NCBI RefSeq assembly: GCF_003265705.1
Contig: NW_020312785.1
Span: 127,975,150 to 128,039,149, forward strand
Direction: 5' to 3'
Source: Callorhinus ursinus
Lineage: Eukaryota; Chordata; Mammalia; Carnivora; Otariidae
Length of the DNA stretch: 64,000 nt
How positions within the stretch are numbered: the stretch's first letter is position 1; each line of letters begins with the position of its first letter. Both the position numbers and the translations under genes were made by a program. Below the pieces are notes generated by a model that saw only the letters and a list, made by a program, of their open reading frames with translations, was not told where the DNA came from and did not search any database. Shown piece by piece: positions 11,328 through 23,391 of the stretch.

Positions 11328-11389
11328 TCTTCCTTTGTCTCAGTCACAATTCCNNNNNNNNNNTCTTCCTTTGTCTCAGTCACAATTCC
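11328..11389. other. Assembly gap flanked by an identical 26-bp sequence
   Basis: Ten Ns (11354-11363) are flanked by the same 26 bases (11328-11353 and 11364-11389, starting tcttcctttg and ending cacaattcc). Identical ends either side of a short gap are typical of two contigs that overlap but were not merged, so the gap is probably artificial. Confidence 0.9.
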
Positions 11390-11560
11390 TGTTTTATTTC
11401 ATTCATAGAACCTTTTATTCTCTGGCATTATCTCGTTTGTTTATGTACTTCCCCTGTATAATATCTATCTTTCCCCAATAGCAGCTCTATTAAGATATGC
11501 TACAACTTAATCACCTTTATAACCATAATAAACACTAAACAAATAAATCGGTGAAAGAGC
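11375..11560 (+). mobile_element. Possible L2 fragment
   Basis: 'ctgttttatttcattcatagaacc', 'tttgtttatgtacttcccctgtataat' and 'cacctttataaccataataaacac' follow the order of the L2 3' region, but divergence is high. Confidence 0.4.
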
Positions 11561-12010
11561 AAGTTTATGAAGTGAAATTTGAATGCAGCAGCATTACAAT
11601 GCTTGTCCACTACAAAGAAAGTAGGAAAAGAAAGTCCTCTCTAATAAAAACTTTCTAGTATTTTAAGAAGCTACAAATGACTTGGCAAACAAAAGTACCA
11701 GAATAATAAATGTAATGTGCCTTATAATTTAAATACTTGGTAGCATATAGTCAATACATTCCTTAAAATATTTTGTTATTTTATGATCAATTAATATATG
11801 GTGTGAAATGGGCTTTTAGAACTCCAGTGCACATCACATTGTATCTACAAGAAAGAAGGATTGGGTATATAACTGTATCACTAGAACTATTAAGGGGCAC
11901 TTACGTTTTATTAGAGATTTCCTATATACAATTTTTGTCTTGCCTTTTCAGGTAATATGATTATATTCATGAGTTATACATTTTTCATAACCATCACTGT
12001 AATGTATATA
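11561..12010. other. Unassigned AT-rich stretch
   Basis: Contains one 60-codon frame without features. No repeat family was recognised. Confidence 0.4.
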
Positions 12011-12014
12011 TAAA

Positions 12015-13130
12015 CTATGTCAGATAACAACACACATAAAAGTAGATAAATTGGACTACATCAAAGTTTAAAACTTCTATGCATTAAAAGATATAATCAA
12101 GAGAGTGAAAAGACAACCTACAAAATGGGAGAAAATATGTGCACATCATATACCTAGTAAGTATTTGCAAAAAATATGTGCAAATCATATATCTGTAAAT
12201 CAGTAAATAAGAACACCTACAACAAAAACACCCAATTAAAAAATGGGCAAAGGACTTGAACAGAGATTAATCCAAAGAAGATATACAAGTGGCCGTTAAA
12301 AATGTGAAAAGATGCTCAACATCACTATTTATGAGGGAAACGCAAATTGAAAACACAATGAGGTAACACATCACCCAAAGCAGGATGGCTATTTAAAAAA
12401 AAAAAAAGAAAGAAAGAATTAGTGTTGGTGAGAATGTAGAGAAACTGGAACCCTTGTATACTGCTGGTGGGGATGTAAAATGGTACAGCTACTATGGCAA
12501 ACAATGGGACTGTTACTCTAAAAATTAAAAAATTACTATATATTCCAGGAACTCCATTTCTGAGTATATGCCCAAAATAACTGAAAGCAGAGTCTTGAAG
12601 AGATATTTGTGTGCCTGTGTTTATATCAGCATTATCCTCAAAAGCCAAAATGTAGAAGTAACCCAAGTATCCATCAATGGATGACTGGATCAATAAAATG
12701 TAGTATATATGTGCAATAGAATACTATTTAGACTTAAAAAGGAAAAAAAATTCTGACACATGCTACAGCATGGATAAACCTTGAGGACAGTTACCAAAAC
12801 ACACACATACACACACACAAAAAAAAAACACACAAAAGAAACAAAAACCCACAAAGAAACAAATATGGTATGATTCCACTTACATAAGGTACCTAGAGTA
12901 GTCAAATTCATGGAGATAGAAAGTAGAATGGTGGTTAGCAGGAAATGGGGGGTGAAGAAGAAATGGGGAGTTGTTTAATAGGTACAGTTTCAGTTTTGCC
13001 AAAAGACAAATGTTCTGGGGATTGGGTGAGCAAAAATGTGAGCGCACTTAACATTATTCAATGGTACACTTAAAAATGGTTAAGGTGGCCAATTTTGTTA
13101 TTGTATTTTACCACAATTTTTTTTAAATTT
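12015..13130 (+). mobile_element. L1MA-like 3' end: ORF2 C-terminus and 3' UTR, broken
   Basis: About 1.1 kb of the 3' end of an L1. It starts in ORF2 after the reverse-transcriptase core ('attggactacatcaaagttt', 'aaatgggcaaaggacttgaacagagat', 'gaaaagatgctcaacatcact', 'ctgctggtggggatgtaaaatggtacagc', 'acccaagtatccatcaatgg'). It continues through the 3' UTR to 'tacacttaaaaatggttaaggtggccaattttgttattgtattttaccacaat'. Poly(A) and CA expansions break it at 12396-12416 and 12800-12835. Frameshifts and stops leave no working protein, and the endonuclease and catalytic core are absent. Confidence 0.93.
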
Positions 13131-13164
13131 TGCCAAGTATGTTTATCAGTGTTTATCCATTACC

Positions 13165-13357
13165 TTTTTTTAAAAAAAAATATTTTATTTGTCAGAGGGA
13201 GGGAGAGAGCGCGCGCACAAGCAGGGGTATCAGCAGGCAGAGCAGGGATCAGGCTTCCCGCCGAGCAAGGGACCCAATGCGGGGCTCCATCCCAGGACCC
13301 TGGGATCATGACCTGAGCTGAAGCCAGATGCTTAACTGACTGAGCCACCCAGGCAAC
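13165..13357 (-). mobile_element. CanSINE
   Basis: Minus-strand copy starting with mixed T/A runs and ending with the head complement (gagccacccaggca). It lies just beyond the L1 tail and carries a GC dinucleotide run (gcgcgcgc) at 13208-13215. Short frames on both strands here are SINE sequence. TSD unclear. Confidence 0.93.
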
Positions 13358-13359
13358 AT

Positions 13360-13920
13360 TTTATTTAGAAGAACACTTGTATGTGATTCTTATCATAGAT
13401 ATGCAATAGGTTAAGGCCATATATAAAGACTCAAGATGAGATCCACTCAGAATTCATGGTCAGAAAGATATCTGTCCCTTTTTCAATTTTGCTACCAGCC
13501 AGTGTCAGCTTCATCTACCCCCACATTTCTTTGCTCTAGACGCTAAGAAGCTGAGACCAGTTTTGGTGCAATGTTCTTCAACCAGAGTTTTATTACAGTA
13601 TTTCCCTGCTTTTCCTCTTTTATTTGAGGAGATAGGGATGGAAACTATAGACCATGAGCTGTGCAGGGAATTTTATAGACACTATTTCATACCATCTGCT
13701 TGACAGCTATGTAGTGCAGTTGTCCAGATTCTGCTTCTACCAATAAAATTGTTGCATAGAGTTTGAGTAACTCGACTTTTATTATATAGCTATTCTTGTC
13801 CTTGTTATATTCAAGTTTTCATTATAAGTTGCTACAAACCTTTTTGGAAGTAAAGAAGATACATAAATAAAGCAAACCAGTAAATTCAACATCAAAACGT
13901 CATTTTATATAGGGCTGAGC
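13360..13920. other. Unassigned stretch
   Basis: A degraded MIR-like patch may lie near 13670-13710 (cactatttcataccat). Nothing else was recognised. Confidence 0.35.
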
Positions 13921-13924
13921 ACTA

Positions 13925-14035
13925 AATACTGATAGAATGTTAGAGCCAGATGGAAATCAATCATTTTTCAGCCCTACCCTTAGAAAAGAAAGGCCCAGGG
14001 AGGTAACCTAAATGACCTGAAGCGTATACCTGGTG
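13925..14035 (-). mobile_element. MIR3-like fragment
   Basis: 'atagaatgttagagccagatggaaatcaatcatttttcagccctaccc', then 'aaaggcccagggaggtaacctaaatgacct', is the pattern of a MIR3 reverse complement. Confidence 0.6.
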
Positions 14036-14389
14036 CCTAGGTACATGCCTGTCTCCTTTTCTTCAAAATAGATAGAATCACCTTTTGTGGTTCATTTTTA
14101 CTTCCTATGTAAGGATCTCACTGCCTGTTAGTCTTAGGATCCATAAAATCCCAAGAAAATAATGAAAGGGAGCTTTAAACAATAGGATCAATTTGTACTA
14201 GAATGCAATGCAACCATACAAATAATAAGCAAACTTTTATGTAAAAGTCATTCTTATTATTCCTCAATACAGTTTACTTTAAATTATCCACTCTTATAAG
14301 ATCTCTACTCTCTAGGCTTGTTAGTTGTTTTCTTCATGTCCTTGAGAATCAAGAACTATTTTAAATTGATACCTGTTATCATTCAATCT

Positions 14390-14830
14390 ACTTCTAGAGT
14401 TTACTCCAAGGAAATCAACAGAAAATGTATGAAATAAGTAAGTACAAAAATGCCAACAGTATTTTTTATATTTAATTGCAGTATGTTTTTTTTAAAAAAA
14501 GGAAAATGGGAGTTATGTGAAATGTCCAATTAGAGATTATTTAAATAATGATACATCATAAAAAGGATTCTGAAAAGCAATTAAAAACCATGATGCAGAT
14601 CTATATCAACATTAACAAAAAATAACCTCATTTATCTAAACAAACATATTGCTATATATTTTTAGGCTTAGCAAAATACCTGAAGGATATTCCAAAATGC
14701 ACTTGGAGTTTTCTCTGTATGACAAGACTATGAACGCATTACACTTTTTAACACTTTCTTCTTTACATATTTCTCTCATTTTTTTATAAAGAGAAGGTAT
14801 TATTTTTAATCACTAAAAGGATAAACTACT
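14390..14830 (+). mobile_element. L1ME/L1MC-type 3' end
   Basis: Follows the old L1 3' UTR: 'tttactccaaggaaatcaac', 'acaaaaatgccaacagtattttttatatttaattg', 'gaaatgtccaattagagattatttaaataatgatacatc', 'gcaattaaaaaccatgatgcag', and a terminal 'cactttttaacactttcttctttacatatttctct'. Non-coding. Confidence 0.7.
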
Positions 14831-15059
14831 TTTATCTAGAAAAAGCTAGTTATTTAAGTATTTGTCCAAAATTAACTTATAAACAACATCAAATCATAAT
14901 GAACCTGGCTTGAAAATTCCCACTAGTAATCAGATTTTTATAAACATTTATGATGCACTAATAAAACATTCAATAAAATCAATAAAATTAAGTTTTTATA
15001 TCTTATGATCCAGTGAGACTTATTTTATATTTCTCTTATTTCATCTTGCTTTCCTGTCT

Positions 15060-15430
15060 TTGTGACCTACGGTAAGAAGAATAACACTCCCCACTCCAAG
15101 ATGCCCATAATTTAATCCTGAGAATCTGTAAATATGCCATTAACTATGCTGTTACATGGTCAAGGAGAATTGAGGGTGCAGATGAACTGAGGTTGCTCAT
15201 CATCTGACCTTAATATAGTGAGATCATCCTGGATTATTCAAGAGGGCTGCAAGGAAACGGATTTTTCCCTAGAGCCCCTAAAAGCAATTCAGCTCTGACA
15301 AAATCCTGATGCTAGCTTGGTGACACCTACTTCAGATTTCCAATCTCCAACACTCTAAGATATTAAATAAGTTTGCACTGTTTCAAGCCACCAAATTGGT
15401 AGTAATTTGTAGTAATAAGAAACTAATACA
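15060..15430 (+). mobile_element. MLT1-type ERVL-MaLR solo LTR
   Basis: Full-length LTR of the MaLR class: 'taagaagaataacactccccactccaagatgcccataatttaatcctgagaatctgtaaatatg', 'tgttacatggtcaa', 'gagatcatcctggattattc', 'gcaaggaaacggatttttccctagagcccc', 'ttgcactgtttcaagccacc' and the terminal 'agaaactaatacag'. The ataat/ataaa poly(A) region is degraded. No internal genes accompany it. Confidence 0.88.
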
Positions 15431-15455
15431 GGCCTTAATATTTTCATGTGATTTT

Positions 15456-15760
15456 TTTATTTTTTTATTTTATTGTTATGTTAATCACCATACATTACAT
15501 CATTAGTTTTTGATGTAGTGTTCCATGATTCATTGTTTGCATATAACACCCAGTGCTCCATGCAGTACGTGCCCTCTTTAATACCCATCACCAGGCTAAC
15601 CCATCCCTCCAACCCCCTCCCCTCTAGAACCTTCAGTTTGTTTCTCAGAGTCCATAGTCTCTCATGGTTCGTCTCTCCCTCCGATTTCCCCCCCTTCATT
15701 TTCCCCCCCTTTTTTTTTAACATATAATGTATTACTTGTTTCAGAGGTACAGGTTTGTGA
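15456..15760 (-). mobile_element. 5'-truncated young carnivore L1 with a 15-bp TSD
   Basis: Minus-strand L1 of about 300 bp, all 3' UTR. A T-rich tail at the left leads into 'tgttaatcaccatacattacatcattagtttttgatgtagtg', then the C-rich block and 'ttcagaggtacagg'. The target-site duplication ttttcatgtgatttt flanks it (15441-15455 and 15761-15775), which fixes both ends and shows insertion by target-primed reverse transcription. The short frames here are by-products. Confidence 0.92.
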
Positions 15761-15775
15761 TTTTCATGTGATTTT

Positions 15776-17695
15776 AAATTTAAATGTAAAGACTGTTTCC
15801 CCTTGAATGTTAATTAATGCTAATAGATTATTGTCATACATATGAAACATATCCTTACATCAGGGGGCTAGCCTTTACCTTATTACCTATCATTTTACCT
15901 GGAAATCTCAAAGTCCAGACACACACATTTATACTTTTGATTCGTTTACCATTCATTTATCTTTTGAACCAATTCTTAGGTTATCTTAAAAGTTTCCATT
16001 CATTCCCAGTATTCTGATCTCTTACAGAATGCATTCAACAAGGACATTTCTCTAACATCCTCATTATCCCCAATATCATCTCCTGGGTCCTTATTGTACT
16101 AAACCTGACCAGAGAATTATTTCCTGACCCCAGATTCTCAAACAACAAGGGCATTAGAGGCATTAGTATGGATCTCCCAGGGCAACCACAAGGGAGTGCA
16201 ATGGGCTCTGATTGCACCACTCACACAGGTCCACACACTGGATGGTCTTCCATGTACCATCCCAGCCTCAGCCACAGCCGACTGCAGAATTCTTGGTCAG
16301 AGTGAGTTAAGTAATCACAAAGTCATAAGTCCATACCCTGAGACAACATACACCTTCCTTTTCCCAATCTCCTCCTGAGCTTCTTCTCTCCCTTCAGATC
16401 TTATATATCCATGTATCAGGTTCCTGAAATCGACTTCCTGGCCATTTCCTAATAGTTGGCATTCTAAATGCTTCCAAGATTCTCTACTATCCAGAATTCC
16501 CTGTCTCCTCTCAGATAGTAACTTTCCTGCCCCTCTCCACAGAGCAAAGAAAAACTAAAGGACAAATAAAAACAAAATGTAAATCTCCAGAGTGCATGCC
16601 CTTATATATAATAAGAATATTTATGTTATTTTAAACAATTCATATATCCCCACTTACATAATTTGTACTATTATATCAAGTAGCTGTGTAATTTGTTACT
16701 GTTTTCTTTCTATAGAAAATATTATTTCATCCTTCTGCTAGGTATATGAGGCCAAAGAAATTTTGCAAATAAAATAATACTTCATGTCTTTACTCACCCT
16801 GTTCATGAAGGAAGGAGTGTTTAATAGTCAAGCATTTAAATAGGTTCTTTTCTCTTTCCTATATTGTCCTCGGAAACCCACAACTTTATTTTCTTTAAAA
16901 CTGTCAAGCTTAATTTTCAAAAAAGTAAGAGCCATTCTACAGAAGTAGAATATATATGTCAAAGATTTACTTATTTCACAAGTGAGGGAACCAGCAGGAT
17001 GGTAAAGCTGGTTCAAACAGCATTTGAGAGCCTCTCAGAGAAAATCTGCTGAAATAGTTTTGCTAAGCTCAAGAAAGGACAGGTTAATGCTCTACATGAT
17101 ACTAAAACTGTAACCACTATGGTTACCCATTCATTTGCATCTGTACCAGAAATCTTTTGCTTCTCTAGGAGACAAAAATCTACCAGTTAACATGTAACTT
17201 CACAGTCTTGACCAGCCATATGGTAAAACATATGGTAAAACAGTAAGGTAAAACAAAGCTACATTATCCTAGAAAATTAAATAGCCCTTGGGCAGCTTTG
17301 TTAAACAATGCTCAGGTATGACATGGAGAACATATGCCATCCTCCTTTTATTTCCAAGTTTTTGGTGACTTTTCTTATCAAAATAGGTGGGAAATCTTGT
17401 ATCCACATCATTCTTTCCAAATGAATACCTTAAGCTTCTACATCTTTAGTCTGCCCTTCTAGTAATGGTGAATTCCTTCACCTAATCTTTTTTTTTTACC
17501 ATCTTCCATTTCCCAGGCCATGTTCTAGATACATCAAAATAAGTTTACACTTCCCAAAATTCCTTGATGGTAACAGCCTCATTTTTCTTTAGTATTTAAG
17601 GAGAAACAGGGCAACTCAGGAAGAATTGATTTCAAAAAGTTTTTATTCAGTAACCAGATTTTCTATAAATATAAAATGAATATATAAAATGGTTA
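15776..17695. other. Unassigned stretch, about 1.9 kb
   Basis: Several 60-66-codon frames occur on both strands with no recognisable features. The part at 16020-16380 is somewhat richer in C and G than its flanks. No transposon, exon or RNA gene was identified. Confidence 0.4.
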
Positions 17696-17699
17696 TTTT

Positions 17700-17830
17700 T
17701 CACTTAATCTTTGCAATAGCCTTACAAAACAGATTTTGTTACAGATATAGAAACTGAGGCTCAAAGAACACAATTTCCTTGTAACAAGTAAGTAGAAATG
17801 TTTCGAAGCCTGTGTATTTTCCAATTGGCT
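17700..17830 (-). mobile_element. MIR fragment
   Basis: 'cacttaatctttgcaatagccttacaaaacagattttgttacagatatagaaactgaggctcaaagaacacaattt' is a good match to a MIR reverse complement. Confidence 0.75.
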
Positions 17831-18195
17831 TCATTGCCTTAAGCTATTATTTTTCTAAGCATGAGGACTAAAGTTTTCCATTTAAAATTTAGGTTTATCT
17901 TGTTTATAGATTAAATGCCAATCTGATTAAAAAAATACTGGATAGTTCAAAATCATTTGCTAAATAAAACTCTATAACTGAGAGTTCTTTAAAATTATTA
18001 TTAAGGTAGAGTCCCTCCTTAAATAATTGCTAACACTGCTCTTTCCTGACACCCATTAAATCTGTACTTTTCTGTGAGATTTATGGCCCAATAAAGCATC
18101 CTTTTTATATTTTAATTATTGTCAATTCTGAGTTAATTAACCTATCTAGGTGTCTCCCCTGAGGTTTGAATGTCTTAAAGACCCTAGAAAGTCTT

Positions 18196-18482
18196 TCTTA
18201 TATATTTATGTTATAAAACATATATATGTTATATATATATCATATATGTTATATATTTATATTATAGAAACATTTAAAATATCTTATAAATTCCTGTTTT
18301 ATAAAATGTATTACATATTTTTATGATCTATATTTTTATAATATATATTTTATAAAATATATTTTTATAATATAAAGTATATTATATATATTTTATAACT
18401 AGAGTGCATTATATATTTTATAGTATAAAATGTATTATGTATTTTTATAATGTAAATATATGCATATACATATTTATTATGG
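18196..18482. repeat. AT-rich imperfect tandem tract
   Basis: About 285 bp built almost wholly of A and T, with recurring tatatattttataa / ttttataatata / aaatgtattatgtatttttataat units. Self-complementary stretches could extrude as cruciforms. No protein meaning. Confidence 0.92.
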
Positions 18483-18629
18483 AGAAAGAGCTGTTTTCTC
18501 AGATAAAATAGGCTGCTAAACAAAGAATGAGATTTCTCCAAACTCTGAGGTTGATCTCAAAGTTTATATGCATTGAATGACAATATATTAGAATGCATAA
18601 ATTAATATTATGGAATGTGAACTCAGCAT

Positions 18630-18790
18630 GAGAAGGTTGAGGCTCAGTTGTAATTCTGAGCCAGGAACTCACTTCATCCCTATTGACCTTATTTATGTCA
18701 GCTGAGGTTGTTGTAATAAGCTAGATAATGCATGAGAAAGTGCTTAGCAACATTTGAAGAGCACTACAAATACCAGACATGCTTACTCAA
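18630..18790 (+). mobile_element. MIR fragment
   Basis: 'gaggctcagttgtaattctgag', 'gaggttgttgtaataagctagataatgcatgagaaagtgcttagcaac' follows the MIR 3' half. Confidence 0.6.
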
Positions 18791-18829
18791 GAACACACTC
18801 CAGCACATTGAACCTTTGGGTGTTTAAAC

Positions 18830-19180
18830 TTACCATGTTCTCTCTAGTGCAGGAGACCCGTACATGATCTTCCTTATGCCTGGGACTCCATCCCCACCAC
18901 CTTCTATTCTAACTCCTACTGTCCTGGAGACTACTGCCATGAGCATTTTCTCTGAAAACATTCCCTCAGTCCCAGTTCTAGTTTAGTTGCCATTATGTGC
19001 TCTCCTTCCATCAGAATATTTATCTCTGCTTTACTTATGTGCCCATCCCAACATTAAAATTAAGCTTTTTAAGATAAGGGATCATACTTACTTCATATCC
19101 CCATCCCTCACTTATATTACCTTAAGTCAGCTCACATTATATGGTAGATACTGAATAAATATTTGTGGAATGAATTTTAA
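18830..19180 (+). mobile_element. L2 3' end
   Basis: L2-like order of blocks ending in 'agatactgaataaatatttgtggaatgaatt' (consensus ...caataaatatttgttgaatgaat). The middle 'tttaagataagggatcatacttacttcatatcc' matches the 'agggcagggactttgtc' region in degraded form. Confidence 0.7.
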
Positions 19181-20640
19181 CCTGCCAAATGTTTTATCTC
19201 CATCTCATTTTATCTAGACCAAGCATATTGAGTGCTGAATACTTCATAAGTATCATGCAAGGAATTTAAACCATATGATCCCCACTCAAAAGAGTATTAA
19301 GATTTATATATAAAAGATAGTTACATAATACTGAAAGCATGTTTATGAATAAGCCGAGGATGTATGATACAGACAAGTAATACTGCATGTGGATAAAAAA
19401 GGAAGCGTTTTATAGGAAATAAGAAAGTTTGAGACATTCTTCCCTAAAAGTCCTAAAACATCAGTATTCAGAACTATAAATCCGAACAGAACACTCCTAA
19501 CATCACACAGAGGCCACCCCTGGCAACATGACAACCATGGGATGGAGAACACAAAAACATTTTCTCGGAGGTAGTGAGGGAGAAGGTTTTGTTTACAGTC
19601 ACCATTTGGCATTATTTCCATAAAGCCTTTGTTGCTGAGCTTAAAGAGATTCATTCTCGGCACATAGTCTATTTGTCAGGTCATTATTTTTACACGAGCA
19701 AATATTCTAGTATATTCTCTGTGCTAACTGCTTTTCAGTTCTGAACATCCTTCTCACGAAGGCCCTTGATTCACCAGAACTCCCCATTCACCTTGATGCC
19801 ACTGAATTGCTTTGAAACATATTATTCTCTCTGTGGCAAGTGCTCAAAGAAAATTCACCCTGTATTTGATTCAGATCTACCCTTTGTTATTTTGGCAATA
19901 GGTCTAATTTTAAAATCTGAAAGAAAAAAAGGTAGCTTTAAAGCCAGTCCTTCCCCCAAGGCTTTGGATAAAACATTCGCTTTAGCCAAATGTTTTGTGT
20001 TGACATATATTCACACACACAAATGTCAAAGTGTACATGTGAATTTTTGTGAATATACGTGCATATTCAAAAATTGGTGCATATAAAATAATACACAGAC
20101 AAACCCACACACCCCCTATACATATAATATGCTTTCTATCCATGTCGATCAGCCCTTATGTATGCAGCCATCACTGCATACCTGAGATGCCCCAGAATGC
20201 TGTTTTATACCATTGCACAAATATACACATCAAACCAAAATATCATCCTCAAAGAATGAATTACGTTGCCAAAGGAAGCATAAAAATGCAATGTTACAAT
20301 ATTTCCATCAAAAAGAACTAAAGGTAAAAAAAAAAAAAAGCACAGGTTTACTCTACAAAAATATGGAACACCCCTATTTGTAGATTATCAATGTGGGCCC
20401 AAGAGTCTCATAATAGATATTTGTTCCATTTTTCTTCCCTTCTACCTACACAACATCTGGTACTGTGTAAAGAAAAGTAAACTTGTTAGGTCCTCATTCA
20501 AAACATTCTGTCCCTGATTGGACTAGTTTGTTACTTTTAAAATTTGATTTATGATTTTAAAAAAGTCACTGGTGCTAAAAATATGGATTTGCACAAACCC
20601 TCTAGTGTATTAGAGGGATGTATTAGAGGGATCTATGGGA
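19181..20640. other. Unassigned stretch with two 106-codon frames
   Basis: Frames at 19343-19663 (minus) and 19766-20086 (plus) show no known domain; the latter runs into a CA-rich area. An A-run lies at 20326-20339. I see no gene signal beyond frame length, which is within chance. Confidence 0.4.
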
Positions 20641-20669
20641 GAGGGCCTGGGAATCAGTATTTTGAACAA

Positions 20670-20850
20670 ATGTCCTAGGTCAGCATTTCTCAAACTTTAA
20701 TATAAAACTAATCACTTGGGGAACTTGTTAAAAAGCAGATTCTGACTCCGTAGAACTGAGGTTGTATCTGAAAGTCTGCATGTCTAGCAAGCTCCCAGGG
20801 GACACCGAAGCTATTAGTAAAAGGACCACACTTTGAGCAGTAAGGCCCTA
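20670..20850 (+). mobile_element. MER5A-type hAT DNA transposon
   Basis: Begins 'cagcatttctcaaactttaat', continues 'acttggggaacttgttaaaaagcagattctgactcc', 'gtctgcatgtctagcaagctcccaggggac' and ends 'ggaccacactttgagcag', with the family's terminal inverted repeats. Non-autonomous, non-coding. Confidence 0.85.
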
Positions 20851-21150
20851 GCAGATTGTTACCATGAAATATAATTGGGAAGCAATGGTCTAGTTACTTA
20901 TTATTAGCTTACTTAAATACTTTGGAGTCAAAGTATAAGTATTGGTATTAAAAAAAAAAAAGACTTAGGAGGAAGGACAGTCTTGAACTATTGTGTTACT
21001 GCTCTATACACCTTGGCTGTCATGGTAGAATTGAGTAAGATCTGATTAGCATTTCTCAACCTGATAGCATTCTCTATAATTTCTATAGTCTAAATAGCTT
21101 CATAACTTTTCTCTGGTTGATTGCTCGGTTTTGCTATTTTGTTTCTTGGT
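20851..21150. other. Unassigned stretch
   Basis: Includes an A12 run near 20950. A second MER5-like sliver may lie just upstream of the main copy (20640-20670, 'gggcctgggaatcagtattttgaac'). Confidence 0.35.
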
Positions 21151-21154
21151 GGTG

Positions 21155-21342
21155 GTGGTGTTTTTTATTTAGAGAGGGAGGGGGTGGAAAGGCAGAGGGA
21201 GGGGGACAGAAAGAATCTTAAGCAGGCTCCACGTCTAGTGCAGAGCCCAATGCCAGGCTCAATCTCATAACCCTGAGATCGTGACCTGAGCCAAAAATCA
21301 ACAGTCGGACACTTAACCAACTGAGCTCCAACAGGAGCCCCT
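21155..21342 (-). mobile_element. CanSINE, older subfamily
   Basis: Minus-strand copy: 'cataaccctgagatcgtgacctgagccaaaaatcaacagtcggacacttaaccaactgagctccaacaggagcccc'. The atcaacagtcggacac block marks the older CanSINE type with the 'ctcttggttt' insertion. More diverged than its neighbours; no clean TSD seen. Confidence 0.9.
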
Positions 21343-23390
21343 GGGTTTTGTTGTTCTTTTTGTTGAATTGTCAGAGGCACCTTTATTTTTCCCCTGTGAA
21401 AGTCTCTAGATTGGATGATATTGGTAGTCACAGCAAAGAACAGAGTACATTCCTGATGCTTCAAAGCATATGCAGTCTGGTAACAGAAGTAAGATATGAA
21501 CCAGAATACTTTAATTCAAGATAAGATGTCATATCATTGCAACAGAAACACTGGTGCTGTTGTTATGGGAATTCATAAGAAAGAGAAATTATTTCTGATT
21601 GCAGTGTCAGGGAGGGACACAAGATTTGAACCCAGGCCTGTCAGATACATCTTTACCACATGAGAGAAGGTACCTGAGCCCAACTGTCAAAGGCACAGGA
21701 CCCAAACCTTGCCCCAAGCAATCAGGGTGCTGGCAAAGGTTATGTGTAGGTCTGGCAGTCACAACCCCATTTGTGAGTTTAGAAAATAAACCTCAAGTTT
21801 CTCCTTGAGGCTAATCAGAGAGTCTTTCAGGAGCTCTGAGGGAATAGCTGTTGTATGAATATAATTTCAGAATGTTCACTTAAGATTCATTTCTCTGCTG
21901 TGTAATCTTCATCTGTTGACATCATCCCTCCAAGAAGTTTAATTTTTAATATGCATCTTGTAATCCAAAATCTTTTGAAAGTTAGCTCTCTTTTTAGCAG
22001 ATTGATATGACACATTGCCATGTACTCTGTGGGGATTGCAGTCACTCTGTACTATTCTATTAAATTGTGGCATTATTTGTAACTCTAGAACAAAAGACTA
22101 TGAGACAGTAAGTTTTATTTCTAGCAAAATAAATCTAATTTGTGTGAACCATTTGGACTTATAATCTTACATTCACAAGAAGCCTTGAAAATAGGCTATC
22201 AGTTCAAAAGAAGCTATTTTATCAAGAACAAATTAGGAAACAATTTACCAGTTCTATGGCTTGAAGAAATAAAAGTTACTTTATTCCATATTATACACCT
22301 AAATCTGCATAATTCTAAAAATGGACCATTAATAGTTCTATGATCTATAGAACTCTGAAGCAACATATATTTATGGAAGAAAATACACACAAAATTTTTA
22401 TGCAGAAGGGCAAGATGTTGTAACATCTCAGCAACATAACCATATTTTTTGGTAATGGTTATTTATGGCTCATCTGTATATAAAGATAAAACAGAAGGCA
22501 TACATTTTTTAAAACAATGCCCCTATTCCCTTACCAAATTAATCTTTAGAGTGTTCCAAATCATAAACATATAATAATGTTTGATTTTTAACAGTGTTAA
22601 TCATGGTATTTTTCCAACAGCCATGTGTTAAGCAAAGTCACCTGTCAAAAAGAATAGTTTGAAGACTAATTCTATCACATTCATACTATGATAGATAAAA
22701 CATCATACTGATGGTTAAAAAGAAAAGTTCATTGGCTAGCAAGAACACAATCAGTCATACAAATAAACAGTTATAATATCGGTATGCTGTATCATAAAAA
22801 AAATGTCATTCATACTTTGGCTTTGGAGCTGATTCCTGGGACAACCCATCATTGTGATGGACACTTACTCTACATGGCTTTTACATCCTTTTAAAAATGA
22901 TGGAAAGAGCTCCTGTCAACACTGAAGAGCATGAAAGGGAGCAAACCCAGGTTCAGAACACGGTGATTAAGTACTCAGAAATTCTTTCAATCATTTCCAG
23001 TAAATGCTCAAGAAACATATGTTGATGGAACAACCCCATACAGACTTGATACTGAAAACAATCCCTCCAGCAACTGTACATAAGCCAGGTTCTCATTCTG
23101 TTGCATGGGTATTGTTGACTCGGGTCATTTCTCTGCCAAAAGCACAAGGAAGCCTAGTGAGGTATAAACCCCTCCAGCTCTCTGTGAGCTATGATTGGCC
23201 TCTAGAAGTATCATCCACCATTCACTAATGAAAACAGCCCTAGAGTATTCTATGGGGGGAAAAGGGGAATTATATAAAGACACAGAAGTCAAGCCATTAC
23301 CTTTTTAAATCTTTGTAAAAAGAGTCCCAAAGGAAGAGTGTGGGAGAAATAGATCACTCACAGAGAAGGGACAATCCTAACTATGAGTAT
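21343..23390. other. Mostly unassigned stretch, about 2 kb
   Basis: A short MIR-like patch lies at about 21600-21660 ('gatttgaacccaggcctgtcagatac', minus), and an L2-like sliver near 22990-23030 ('cagtaaatgctcaagaaacatatgttgatggaac'). The rest, including 60-74-codon frames, is unrecognised. Confidence 0.4.
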
Positions 23391-23391
23391 T

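Noticed and set aside
13095..13348. Three overlapping short frames on both strands
   Set aside because: They translate the CanSINE at 13165-13357 and L1 tail; the same peptides recur at the SINEs at 4237, 49055, 56119 and 58609.
15481..15727. 80- and 69-codon frames on opposite strands
   Set aside because: They fall inside the truncated L1 3' UTR, which is non-coding; the same type of frame occurs at 40354-40575.
19343..20086. Two 106-codon frames
   Set aside because: No conserved motif, no promoter or splice context; length is within chance for 64 kb.
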